This document shows, one piece after another, positions 37,767 to 46,974 of a stretch of 64,000 nucleotides of DNA. The DNA is from JBFONV01 sp040779335 (lineage in GTDB: Bacteria; Pseudomonadota; Gammaproteobacteria; Enterobacterales; Alteromonadaceae). The position numbers and the translations under genes are program-made. Where the stretch lies: positions 223,403-287,402 of the forward strand of contig JBFONV010000006.1 of assembly GCA_040779335.1 (NCBI GenBank), given 5' to 3'. A model generated the notes under the pieces. The model was not told where the DNA came from, made no database searches, and saw only the letters and a list, made by a program, of their open reading frames with translations. Positions within the stretch are counted from its first letter, which is position 1. Each line of letters begins with the position of its first letter.

Positions 37767-38682
37767 CGTTTCTTTACCACAATATTCGGTATTTAATATT
37801 ACGTTATTGACGTTGATAGTATCGGTAGTATTCACGTTTCAAGCATCAGCAGAAATCGTGCATCAAGAACGTTCTATGTATCGTAATATCATCGTAGAAG
37901 ACCAAGGGGATTTACGTTGCTTAAAGTTTAATGTCAAACGCAGTAAATCCAGTCAAAGTTGTTTTTATAAAAGTAACCCACACAAATTAGTATTTAATTA
38001 TACTAAGTTACTGTTTTCAGGATTGTTAGTCGTTGATGAGCCGCAAAATATTCTCATTATTGGTTTAGGGGGCGGCACTATGTCTAATACCCTGCACCAA
38101 CTATTTCCACAGGCGAATATCGATAATGTCGAGATTGACCCGGCAGTGATCAGCGTAGCGCGAAGCTATTTTGGTTTTTTCGAAAATAGTCATGTACGCT
38201 CTATCGTGCAAGACGGGCGCATATTTGTAAAACGCGCCGCGTTAAAAAAGCAAAAGTATGATTGGATCATCCTCGATGCCTTTAATGGCGATTACATCCC
38301 CGAGCACCTATTAACACAGGAGTTTTTGCAGGAAGTAAAAAGCGTACTCACTGAAGATGGCGTGCTAACTGCCAATACCTTTTCAATCAGTGAATTATAC
38401 AATCATGAATCTGCCACGTATAAAACAGTTTATGGCGACTTTTTTAATGTCAGAAATAGCAACAACAGCAATCGGGTGATTTTAGGTAACGTCAAATCAT
38501 TACCGACTAATGAAGAAATTCTGCAACGGGTTGCACAGTTATCCGATAAATTACAACCTTTTGGTGTGGATATTAAAGCCATTGAAGGGAGTTTAACCTC
38601 AACCGCTGATGTTCAAGATTGGCCTAATGACACCCGAATACTAACGGATCAGTATTCGCCTGCCAATTTACTTAAACAATAA
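37759..38682 (+). CDS. Spermidine synthase-like aminopropyltransferase-fold protein
   Basis: A 307-aa protein with an N-terminal hydrophobic helix (about 11-30) and a Rossmann methyltransferase-like core at about 95-235: ILIIGLGGGTMSNTLHQLFP, then VEIDPAVISVARSYFGF and DGRIFV, DWIILDAFNGDYIPEHLLT. This follows the SpeE fold (GGGDG replaced by GGGTM). The GGG-T-M substitution and the membrane helix make classical spermidine synthesis uncertain. It is coupled to the membrane half upstream by overlap. Confidence 0.7.
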   Translation: MPNVSLPQYSVFNITLLTLIVSVVFTFQASAEIVHQERSMYRNIIVEDQGDLRCLKFNVKRSKSSQSCFYKSNPHKLVFNYTKLLFSGLLVVDEPQNILIIGLGGGTMSNTLHQLFPQANIDNVEIDPAVISVARSYFGFFENSHVRSIVQDGRIFVKRAALKKQKYDWIILDAFNGDYIPEHLLTQEFLQEVKSVLTEDGVLTANTFSISELYNHESATYKTVYGDFFNVRNSNNSNRVILGNVKSLPTNEEILQRVAQLSDKLQPFGVDIKAIEGSLTSTADVQDWPNDTRILTDQYSPANLLKQ

Positions 38683-38799
38683 TGCACTGGGGTCTGTTGA
38701 CCCTTAGCAATGATAAAATATTAGCCTAAGGTCTAATATTCAAACTTTGTCGACAGTTCTACACTCAATGTTATATTCACATGAATAGAGACAATTGGA

Positions 38800-40689
38800 A
38801 TGAACTACGCCGACACCTACAAATACTCAACAAATGAACCACTATTGTTTTGGCAAGAGCAAGCAGAAAAAATTCAATGGTATAAAGCACCTAAAACTAT
38901 ATTGTCGACAGATGATAATGGTTTTTATCGTTGGTATGAAGACGGCGAACTCAATACTTGCTATTTGGCGCTAGATCACCACGTTGAACAAGGTCGAGGC
39001 GAACAAATAGCACTCATTTATGATTCTCCCGTTACCGCTCAAAAACATCAGTACACATATAACGAATTAACCGAAGAAGTCGCCAAGTTTGCCGATGTGC
39101 TTCGTTTTCAAGGTATAGAAAAAGGCGATCGCGTACTCATTTACATGCCAATGATCCCACAAGCTGCCATCGCTATGCTCGCTTGTGCACGACTGGGTGC
39201 TATTCATTCAGTGGTTTTTGGCGGATTTGCCGCACATGAATTAGCGGTGCGTATTGATGACGCTCAGCCCAAAGTCATTGTCACGGCAAGTTGTGGGGTT
39301 GAGATTGAAAAAATTATTCCCTATAAGCCCCTCGTCGATAAGGCAATTGCCACCGCTAATTATAAACCCCATTCATGTATTGTTTATCAACGCGCAATGA
39401 TAACCGCACCATTACAAGCCGGGCGTGATTATGACTGGCAAACCATGATGGAAACTGCACTACCCATTGCTCCCGTTGCTGTAAAAAGTACCGATCCCCT
39501 CTATATTCTCTATACATCAGGGACTACGGGCACGCCTAAAGGGGTTGTTCGTGATAATGGCGGTCATGCGGTCGCGATGGCCTACAGTATGAAAACGGTT
39601 TATGGCATGAATACCGGTGATGTTTTTTGGGCGGCATCAGATGTTGGCTGGGTTGTGGGTCATTCCTACATTGTTTATGGGCCATTAATCGCGGGTTGCT
39701 GCACCATATTGTATGAAGGTAAACCGATTAAAACACCAGATGCAGGGGCTTTCTGGCGAGTATGTGAAGAATATAACGTTAATGTACTTTTTAGCGCGCC
39801 CACTGCGTTTCGTGCAATTTGTAAGGAAGATCCGCAAGCACATTGCATTGAACAATATGATTTATCGTCATTAAAACGATTATATCTCGCGGGTGAACGA
39901 CTAGATCCTGCCACATATCAGTGGCTACAAGAAAAAACTCACCTGCCAGTTATTGATCACTGGTGGCAAACCGAAACGGGTTGGGCGATCGCTGGAATTC
40001 CCGTAGGGATTGAAAACAAAGCGACTATATCAGGATCAGCGGGCGTACCTATTCCTGGTTATCAAGTTAAGATTTTAGATGCTAAAGGGAAAAGCTTGCC
40101 AACAGGTGAACAAGGCAGCATTGCCATCGAACTGCCCTTGCCACCAGGGTGTTTGCCTACTATTTGGCAAAATCCTGAGCGTTTTAAAGCAGGCTACCTT
40201 AATGCTTATCCGGGACATTATATTACTGGGGACGGCGGTTATATTGATGACGATGGTTATTTATTTATCATGGGCCGTACCGATGATGTCATTAACGTGG
40301 CTGGTCATCGCCTATCAACGGGAGAAATGGAAGAAGTTATCTCGAATCACGATGCCGTCGCCGAATGTGCGGTCATTGGTGTGCATTGCCAGCTAAAAGG
40401 ACAAGTCCCGTTAGCATTAGTTATTGTAAAAAATGATACGGCAATCACCGACGAGCACCTTGAACAAGCATTGAAAAGTGAAATCCGCGAGCAAATTGGC
40501 GCCATAGCCTCTTTAAGACAAGTACTTGTTGTCGAGCGCTTGCCCAAAACACGTTCAGGTAAAATACTGCGTAAAGTAATGCGTCAAATGGTCGATGGTG
40601 AGTCGTTTCAAATCCCTTCCACTATAGACGATCCGGAGATTTTAACTGAACTTACTGAGCGCTTTTCGCAGTTGTCGATTGAAGTGTAA
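38800..40689 (+). CDS. prpE: Propionate--CoA ligase
   Basis: Acyl-CoA synthetase of 629 aa that activates propionate (or acetate) with ATP through an acyl-AMP. The AMP-binding P-loop is YTSGTTGTPKGVVRDNGGHA, the adenine-binding motif is DHWWQTETGW, and the C-terminal lysine is in the TRSGKILRK motif of ANL enzymes. The DNGGHAVAM extension after the P-loop is the mark of PrpE over Acs. No prpBCD genes are in the window, so its pathway partners must lie elsewhere. Confidence 0.9.
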   Translation: MNYADTYKYSTNEPLLFWQEQAEKIQWYKAPKTILSTDDNGFYRWYEDGELNTCYLALDHHVEQGRGEQIALIYDSPVTAQKHQYTYNELTEEVAKFADVLRFQGIEKGDRVLIYMPMIPQAAIAMLACARLGAIHSVVFGGFAAHELAVRIDDAQPKVIVTASCGVEIEKIIPYKPLVDKAIATANYKPHSCIVYQRAMITAPLQAGRDYDWQTMMETALPIAPVAVKSTDPLYILYTSGTTGTPKGVVRDNGGHAVAMAYSMKTVYGMNTGDVFWAASDVGWVVGHSYIVYGPLIAGCCTILYEGKPIKTPDAGAFWRVCEEYNVNVLFSAPTAFRAICKEDPQAHCIEQYDLSSLKRLYLAGERLDPATYQWLQEKTHLPVIDHWWQTETGWAIAGIPVGIENKATISGSAGVPIPGYQVKILDAKGKSLPTGEQGSIAIELPLPPGCLPTIWQNPERFKAGYLNAYPGHYITGDGGYIDDDGYLFIMGRTDDVINVAGHRLSTGEMEEVISNHDAVAECAVIGVHCQLKGQVPLALVIVKNDTAITDEHLEQALKSEIREQIGAIASLRQVLVVERLPKTRSGKILRKVMRQMVDGESFQIPSTIDDPEILTELTERFSQLSIEV

Positions 40690-40810
40690 TGCCTAATGGC
40701 AGTACACTTTTGGCGAGCAGAATTAACCGAAGCTCAGGTAACGAGATAGTTCTTAGTAGCTAAGTGAGTTCTGGCGAGATTTAGTTCAAACTGTGCTACT
40801 TCTAACTAAA

Positions 40811-41689
40811 TTACTTCGATTTTTTATCGCGCTGATCTGCTCGGCGCGAATTCGCGACAGCTGACTTGGGCTTTAAGGATAGCGGCTTTCTCGTACCCGA
40901 TTTTTTAGGCGCTACATTGATTCTTTGTAATGGCTTGGCCGTATTTTCAGCGGTTTTATTCGAATCGGCGACCGCAGCATTAATTTCGGCCATTTCATCA
41001 GGAGTTAAATCTCGCCACTGCCCCGGTTTCAATTTTCCCAACTCTACACTCATAATACGTGAACGCTTTAGTTTGGTGACTTCATAGCCCAAATATTCAC
41101 ACATTCGACGGATCTGACGATTCAGTCCTTGCGTTAAAATAATGCGAAACACGAACTTGCTTTGCATGATAACCTGACAAGGCTTAGTGATGGTGCCCAA
41201 AATCGGAACACCTCTGGACATACGTTCAATAAAGCGTTCACTGATCGGTTTATCAACAGTCACTATGTATTCTTTATCGTGAGCGTTTTCCGCCCGCAAA
41301 ATTTTATTAACGATATCGCCGTCGCTGGTTAAAAAAATCAAACCTTCTGAAGGCTTATCTAAACGACCAATTGGAAAAATGCGCTCTTTATGGCCAATAG
41401 CATCAATAATATTGCCTTTAACATGCCGCTCTGTCGTACACGTAATACCAATAGGTTTATGATAGGCAATATAAATGCGATCCGATTTGTTCTCTGGACT
41501 CGCATCAATGCGCTTACCATCGACACAAACTTGGTCGCCAGGCAACACTTTAGTGCCAAGCTCGGGTTGTTGGCCGTTAATGGTAACGCGCTTTTGCTCA
41601 ATGAGCTTATCCGCTTCTCTGCGCGAGCAAAAGCCCGATTCACTGATAAATTTATTGAGTCTTTTTTCGTTACTATCAGTCAATGTCAT
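40811..41689 (-). CDS. rluF: 23S rRNA pseudouridine(2604) synthase RluF
   Basis: Converts U2604 of 23S rRNA to pseudouridine. The 292-aa protein has an N-terminal S4 domain (RLNKFISESGFCSRREADKL), then the RsuA-class catalytic domain with FPIGRLDKPSEGLIFLT, where Asp111 is the catalytic residue, and NRQIRRMCEYLGYEV. The C-terminus is a basic tail rich in Lys and Ser. It is a lone gene. Confidence 0.92.
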   Translation of the reverse strand: MTLTDSNEKRLNKFISESGFCSRREADKLIEQKRVTINGQQPELGTKVLPGDQVCVDGKRIDASPENKSDRIYIAYHKPIGITCTTERHVKGNIIDAIGHKERIFPIGRLDKPSEGLIFLTSDGDIVNKILRAENAHDKEYIVTVDKPISERFIERMSRGVPILGTITKPCQVIMQSKFVFRIILTQGLNRQIRRMCEYLGYEVTKLKRSRIMSVELGKLKPGQWRDLTPDEMAEINAAVADSNKTAENTAKPLQRINVAPKKSGTRKPLSLKPKSAVANSRRADQRDKKSK

Positions 41690-41796
41690 ATCCCGTTGCG
41701 AGTATTAACTCGGTTACTATTATTTGCCCATGAAAACGTAAACGCTTTGCCGTGAACGTATTATCATTGTACATATCAGCGCAGTCGCTGATCACC

Positions 41797-42795
41797 CTAC
41801 TTTTTATCGCGACAAACTTCGTCTGAAAATTCTAGTTCGATCGTAGTATGTGCCAAAGAAAAACCCTCTAAACATAATGCTACTTGTTGTTTTAGCGCTT
41901 GCTGTGACGCTACTGATAGTGATTTAGCAATCACTAAATGAGCAGTTAACACATGCCGTTCACCATCTAACGACCATAAGTGTAAATGGTGTACATCTTC
42001 GACATCGTCTAATTTTAGCAATTGCGACTCAATCGAGCTACGCATCGCTTCGTCGGGTACACCTTGTAAGAATAAATGAATAGTTTCTTTTAAGGTTCTA
42101 ATAACATTAAATAAAATAAACAAAGTGAAGACAATCGATAACAAAGGATCCAGAATAGGCCAATCAAAAAATTGTAAAACAATGGCAACAATTAATACTG
42201 CCACCCAACCAAAAACATCTTCCATTAAATGCCAATTAAGCACGCGTTCGTTCAGGCTTTTCCCTTTACTGAGCTTATAGGCCGCGTAGCCATTAACGGC
42301 TATTCCTAAAAAAGCAAAAGCAATCATCCCTTGGGCATCAGGCATTTCAGGATTTAATAAGCGTGGAATCGCCTCGGTTAATATCCATGCCGAGCCTATC
42401 ACCAACACAATACTGTTCATCAGCGCGCCAAAAAGAGATAGCCGTTGATAACCATAAGTGAGCTTATTGGTCGCTTTTTTATCGCTTAAACGGCTTAATA
42501 TCCATGCGAGGCCTATCGCTAAACTATCACCTAAATCATGAATGGCATCCGCCATAATGGCGGTACTGTTGGTTAAAATACCGCCGATAAATTCAATTAT
42601 GGTAAAACTTAAATTGAGAAAAAACACCCAAGCAATGCGTCTACTTGAAAGACCTTCTTCCAAATGCACGTGATGATGACCGTGAGCATGTCCATGTTGG
42701 TGGCCATGAGCGTGGCCATGAGCGTGGCCGTGCGAGTGGTGGTGATTGTGCGAGGTCGATTTTGCCGGCGTTGGCTTTTCATCGTGAACGTGCAT
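41797..42795 (-). CDS. Cation diffusion facilitator transporter with His-rich N-terminus
   Basis: CDF-family efflux protein of 332 aa, likely exporting zinc or a similar metal in exchange for protons. A histidine-rich N-terminal tail (about 15-42, HGHAHGH repeats) precedes six membrane helices. Transport-site residues are in the ADAIHDLGDSL motif of TM2 and the HLMEDVFGW motif of TM5, a HxxxD/HxxxD pattern like ZitB. A C-terminal cytoplasmic ferredoxin-like domain with HLHLWSLDGERHVLTAHLV completes it. The His repeats are encoded by a run of near-identical codon blocks. Confidence 0.88.
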   Translation of the reverse strand: MHVHDEKPTPAKSTSHNHHHSHGHAHGHAHGHQHGHAHGHHHVHLEEGLSSRRIAWVFFLNLSFTIIEFIGGILTNSTAIMADAIHDLGDSLAIGLAWILSRLSDKKATNKLTYGYQRLSLFGALMNSIVLVIGSAWILTEAIPRLLNPEMPDAQGMIAFAFLGIAVNGYAAYKLSKGKSLNERVLNWHLMEDVFGWVAVLIVAIVLQFFDWPILDPLLSIVFTLFILFNVIRTLKETIHLFLQGVPDEAMRSSIESQLLKLDDVEDVHHLHLWSLDGERHVLTAHLVIAKSLSVASQQALKQQVALCLEGFSLAHTTIELEFSDEVCRDKK

Positions 42796-42939
42796 TGTCT
42801 CTCAATCACTCAATCTAATTAAACGGATGCGGTATTTTAACGAAATCTTTGCTCGGTCGATAGCACAAAACAAAATTTCATTATTAGATTATCAGGGTAG
42901 CGCACATGCCGCGAAGGTAAAAAACTTAGCGCAACGACA

Positions 42940-43353
42940 CTACAAATTTTTAGTCATGTAGTATCTACATCCCGTTTTTGGATAGCCTTCTTGAACCCAT
43001 TGTACGGTGTAACCATGTTTTTCATAAAAAGGCTTAGCCTGAAAATTTAAGGTATCTAACAAACATTTCTTGCAGCCTCGCGCTTTTGCGACGCTTTCTA
43101 TTTTCTGCAAAATGTCGCTGCCAACATCTTGCCCTCTAAGCTCACTAGACACCCACAAAGTGCTCAACATTAACCAATCGCCAAATGTACGTCCCGCCGC
43201 TCCAGCGATTATTTCTCCGTGCTCATCTTTGATTTGCACCGCCAGTGGCAATCGCTCAGAAACCTCCCAGTTTTGCCAGTTAAATTCGGCAATCTTACTG
43301 TCTAAAAAACTGATCAATGCTTGTTCTGGGTTTTCAACAACTTCAATTTTCAT
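42940..43353 (-). CDS. GNAT-family N-acetyltransferase
   Basis: A 137-aa GNAT acetyltransferase; the acetyl-CoA-binding loop is SSELRGQDVGSDILQKIE around residues 74-91 and the C-terminal strand is FYEKHGYTV. It resembles small-molecule acetyltransferases of the AAC type, substrate unknown. Its start overlaps the stop of the upstream gene by 4 bases (ATGA), so both are coupled. Confidence 0.78.
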   Translation of the reverse strand: MKIEVVENPEQALISFLDSKIAEFNWQNWEVSERLPLAVQIKDEHGEIIAGAAGRTFGDWLMLSTLWVSSELRGQDVGSDILQKIESVAKARGCKKCLLDTLNFQAKPFYEKHGYTVQWVQEGYPKTGCRYYMTKNL

Positions 43354-43709
43354 TTACGCAACCACGCTAAGGCATCCACTTGATGACGGAAAATGTTAAC
43401 TTGCTCAGGCTTATTTTTTTCCATCACATTCATTTGTAAGCTATTTTTCACAACAACCGCGATGGTCTTGCAACCATTTTCTAAACTCCACCGCCATAAC
43501 TGTTTGATCATGGCAAGTGCTTCAGGTGAGCCTAAGGCTTCATCGTCCCAAAGCTCTAACGAGCACCAGTTCTGATAGCTATTAGACAAAACTCGCTTTT
43601 GATAAGCTTGCACAGCTACCTTAACGCCCTCTTCATTAAATGCGCCATTGGTTTCGACAATAAACATATTATCTTGCCATTTAAAAGAAACATGACCGTG
43701 CCCTTTCAT
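43350..43709 (-). CDS. SpoIIAA/STAS-like small protein
   Basis: A 119-aa soluble protein with a STAS-like alternation of beta strands and helices (FIVETNGAFNEEGVKVAVQAY, then ALAMIKQLWRWSLENGCKTIAVVV). This fold is common in single-domain regulators of gammaproteobacteria. No phospho-Ser motif is evident. It is coupled by a 4-base overlap to the GNAT gene downstream. Function unknown. Confidence 0.6.
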   Translation of the reverse strand: MKGHGHVSFKWQDNMFIVETNGAFNEEGVKVAVQAYQKRVLSNSYQNWCSLELWDDEALGSPEALAMIKQLWRWSLENGCKTIAVVVKNSLQMNVMEKNKPEQVNIFRHQVDALAWLRK

Positions 43710-43957
43710 GCTTTTTCCTTGTTCGCGATGGTTAATTATAAATGTAGTATCAAGTGAATCAATGAATTGCTCACTTAATCAGAATTAACTAACTCAATTA
43801 CTGTAAGTATATGTTATTTGAAATATATCCAAACATTTATTATGTTAATAAACACTTAATTCAGTAATAACAAAGATATATTGCTCACTATTGAAACTAT
43901 TTGTCTATTATTAAGGTCAGTGTATGCGACCTTCTTCCTGATAACATTGGAGTTACT

Positions 43958-44632
43958 TTGAAACGCAAATCAGTTGCCAATATATTTAATACTTGCCTCT
44001 ACCTATTGATGACATTAGTACTTTCGGCTCCAATAAACGCGCAAGAGCTTAATTTTACCCTGCATGACTTACAAAAAAATCCGATAGAAAATATGGTGAT
44101 TTACTTAGAGCCCATCAATAATCTAGCGCTACCGAAAACCAATAAATCCATCACCATTGGCCAGTTAAATAAATCATTCGCCCCTTACGTAAGTATTATT
44201 CAGGTTGGCAATACCGTTAATTTTAAGAATCAAGATGATATTACTCACCATATTTATTCTCCGGTCGGAGATAATAAGTTTGAGTTTAAAATTCGCTCAG
44301 GGCAAATACACAGCAAAGCTGATTTTAATAGCTCCGGGGAGGTTGCAATGGGCTGCAATATTCACGACTGGATGAGTGGTTACTTACTTATTCTGGAGAC
44401 ACCTTATTTCGCTAAATCTGACAAGCAAGGACAGCTAACCATTAACGTCGAACAACCAGAAAAATATCGAGTTACGGTTTGGCACCCTAATCTGGAAACA
44501 GACAACAATAGAGCAACGTATCTAATGGATACCAGAGAAACCTCAACTATGCCTATCACCTTAACCGCGCCTATTAGTAACCTACCAGAACAAAAAAGCG
44601 AAGATGATTTTGACTTTCTGTCAGACTATTAG
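43958..44632 (+). CDS. Secreted cupredoxin-like protein ('methylamine utilization' type)
   Basis: Periplasmic blue-copper-fold protein of about 224 aa with a signal peptide at 5-27 (YLLMTLVLSAPINAQ). Copper-ligand residues are visible as His in ITHHIYSP and Cys-His-Met in AMGCNIHDWMSGY. The longer frame back to 43901 has no ribosome site; the TTG at 43958 has GGAG five bases before it. It is the first gene of a three-gene unit with a GGDEF/EAL protein and an outer-membrane protein. It probably binds Cu in the periplasm, as electron carrier or copper sensor; the word methylamine comes from family naming only. Confidence 0.75.
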   Translation: MKRKSVANIFNTCLYLLMTLVLSAPINAQELNFTLHDLQKNPIENMVIYLEPINNLALPKTNKSITIGQLNKSFAPYVSIIQVGNTVNFKNQDDITHHIYSPVGDNKFEFKIRSGQIHSKADFNSSGEVAMGCNIHDWMSGYLLILETPYFAKSDKQGQLTINVEQPEKYRVTVWHPNLETDNNRATYLMDTRETSTMPITLTAPISNLPEQKSEDDFDFLSDY

Positions 44633-44646
44633 GGGTTAATGACAAG

Positions 44647-46965
44647 ATGAAAAGTTTACAAAATAAAATATTTTTATTCTTTGTTATCTTATTAGTTATC
44701 GTTCAAGCCATCGCTTTTTCGATGCTGGTAGAAGGCAATAAAAACCAAGAAAAACAAGAAATCAACAATCGCCTGACCACAGCAAAAACCATTTTTACCG
44801 AACAATTTAACAGTCGACGTGATTATCTAGCTGCGTTCGCAGAAACCGCCGCCAAAGATTATGGCATTAAACAAGTTTTTGAAGATGATACCCGCAGCCT
44901 ATTAGTTGCTTTAAATAACCATAGAAAACGCATTCATGCCGATCTTGCTATGGCGATCACCGCTCAAGGGATTATATCAGCGCAATTACAAGTTCAACCC
45001 GGCGATAACAAGCAAGAAAAAGTTAAACAAGGCCCTGAACGCGAACAAGAGTTTCGTTTTCCTGCATGGCTAGAAAGCCAGCAACAAGCCCATCTTTATA
45101 TGCTTGATGGCGCGCTCTACCAATTGAGCTTGTCGCCGCTGACGGTGGGTGCAAAAACCATGGGTTGGTTAGCATTTGGCTTTGAAATTGATCAGCGACT
45201 TGCCCAACACTTTTTAGATATCACCCAGCTGCATACCGATTTTATTTATAAAGACAACCATGACTGGGCGTTAATCGCTTCGTCAAATAAGCACGCAGCC
45301 CTCGATTTTTCCACAAACATTGTCGACGGACACACCCCTAATAAATATATTGCGATTGGCCATCTAGTGACGGAGTTTGACGACCAACAACTTGGTTTAG
45401 CCATGTACGGATTGCGCGCAGATATCGTCGAAGTGCTGCAAAAGCAGTCAGGACAATTATTGATACTCGCAGTGATCACTATGCTGTTGTCCCTCGCGGG
45501 CGCATACTGGATAGCAGCGTCCATCACCAAGCCAATTAAACGCCTAGTCGAGCAATCAAAGGTTATTGCTAAAGGTGATTATGAGCAATCCGTCGATATT
45601 CATGACAAAAGTGAATTGGGGCAACTTGCCCAAGAATTTAACAAAATGCAGTCAGCGGTATTAAGTAGAGAGCAAGCAATCACTCACCGCGCCAATCATG
45701 ACATGCTGACCGATCTCCCTAATAGAAACATGTTAAAAATAACTTTGAATGATTTAACGGCTCGGCACATTAGTTTTTGTTTGTTTCATTTAAACTTGAG
45801 CCGCTTAAAAGAAGTCAACGAAACCTTAGGACATGATGTTGGTGACCGATTAATTATTGAGAGCGGGCAACGATTAGCCAGCATTAATGAATGTAAACTC
45901 GCTTGTCATCTGGGCGCAGATGAATTTATGTTGTTATCTGAACGCTGTGACGACGCTGATATTGACTCATTAGTCGAAAAAATCCATCGAGTGCTCGAAA
46001 AAAGTTTTGAATACCGCGGGGTCAACTTTCAACTGCAAGCACGTATTGGTATTGCTAAATACCCTGAGCATAGTGAAGACGCCAAAATTTTATTACAGAT
46101 GGCCGATACCGCGCTGCATCACACCAGAAAAAACAACCAATCAGTGCAAATCTACAATAAAGATCTGGAAGTAAACAGCGTTGAGCAATTAAACCTGATT
46201 AACGATCTTAAAAATGCCATTATCGATAACCAACTTGAATTACATTACCAACCTAAGCTCGACTTAAAAACAGGTATCACCACGCATGCAGAAGCGTTAG
46301 TTAGGTGGCAACATCCAACGTTAGGGATGGTACCTCCTGACAGCTTTATCCATATTGCCGAACAAACAGGACAGATTAACGCCCTAACTCATTGGGTATT
46401 TAACCAAGCACTAACCCAGCTCAATATTTGGCAAAACGACAATATTTTCATCAATATCGCGGTTAATATCTCAGCGGAAAATTTAAAAGAAAAAAACTTC
46501 TATCATTTTATTTGCCAAACCATTGAGCAACATAACATCCCGCCAGAGAGAGTCACGCTTGAAGTAACAGAAAGTGCGGTCGTGGATGATCCTCAATCCG
46601 CAATTGCCTTATTAAGCCAATTTAAAGATCATGGTATAAAAATGTCCATCGACGATTATGGCACCGGCTACTCATCATTGGCTCAACTCAAGCAACTTCC
46701 TGTGCATGAGCTTAAAATCGATAAATCTTTTGTGCAACGCTTGCAAAACGACGAGGATGATCAAATCATAGTGCGCTCAACGATTGAACTAGCACACAAC
46801 ATGGGGTTGTCTGTAGTCGCCGAAGGGATCGAAGACGAATTTGCACTGCAATGGTTAGCCAAACACGGCTGTGAACTTGCGCAGGGATATTTTATCAGCC
46901 GACCTAAGCCCGCCAAAGAAATAACGGCTTGGCTCAAACAACCCCCAAATTTTGCGCTCAAATAA
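44647..46965 (+). CDS. Membrane c-di-GMP phosphodiesterase: Cache-like sensor, HAMP, degenerate GGDEF, EAL
   Basis: A 772-aa signalling protein. TM1 is at 7-26; a periplasmic sensor domain fills about 30-265; TM2 is at about 270-290; HAMP follows to about 345; a GGDEF domain lies at about 350-500 and an EAL domain at about 515-765. The GGDEF signature is GADEF (423-427) and the preceding metal-binding Asp is replaced by Ser in HLNLSRLKEVN, so cyclase activity is doubtful. The EAL motif is intact (EALVRW at 549-554; DDYGTGYSSL loop 6), so hydrolysis of c-di-GMP is likely. The cupredoxin gene lies 14 bases upstream, so the periplasmic signal may be copper or the cupredoxin itself. Confidence 0.88.
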   Translation: MKSLQNKIFLFFVILLVIVQAIAFSMLVEGNKNQEKQEINNRLTTAKTIFTEQFNSRRDYLAAFAETAAKDYGIKQVFEDDTRSLLVALNNHRKRIHADLAMAITAQGIISAQLQVQPGDNKQEKVKQGPEREQEFRFPAWLESQQQAHLYMLDGALYQLSLSPLTVGAKTMGWLAFGFEIDQRLAQHFLDITQLHTDFIYKDNHDWALIASSNKHAALDFSTNIVDGHTPNKYIAIGHLVTEFDDQQLGLAMYGLRADIVEVLQKQSGQLLILAVITMLLSLAGAYWIAASITKPIKRLVEQSKVIAKGDYEQSVDIHDKSELGQLAQEFNKMQSAVLSREQAITHRANHDMLTDLPNRNMLKITLNDLTARHISFCLFHLNLSRLKEVNETLGHDVGDRLIIESGQRLASINECKLACHLGADEFMLLSERCDDADIDSLVEKIHRVLEKSFEYRGVNFQLQARIGIAKYPEHSEDAKILLQMADTALHHTRKNNQSVQIYNKDLEVNSVEQLNLINDLKNAIIDNQLELHYQPKLDLKTGITTHAEALVRWQHPTLGMVPPDSFIHIAEQTGQINALTHWVFNQALTQLNIWQNDNIFINIAVNISAENLKEKNFYHFICQTIEQHNIPPERVTLEVTESAVVDDPQSAIALLSQFKDHGIKMSIDDYGTGYSSLAQLKQLPVHELKIDKSFVQRLQNDEDDQIIVRSTIELAHNMGLSVVAEGIEDEFALQWLAKHGCELAQGYFISRPKPAKEITAWLKQPPNFALK

Positions 46966-46974
46966 GGCCAGTTT

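Noticed and set aside
45910..45930. Active diguanylate cyclase in the 44647 protein
   Set aside because: GADEF in place of GGDEF and loss of the metal-binding Asp make cyclase activity unlikely; the EAL part is intact.
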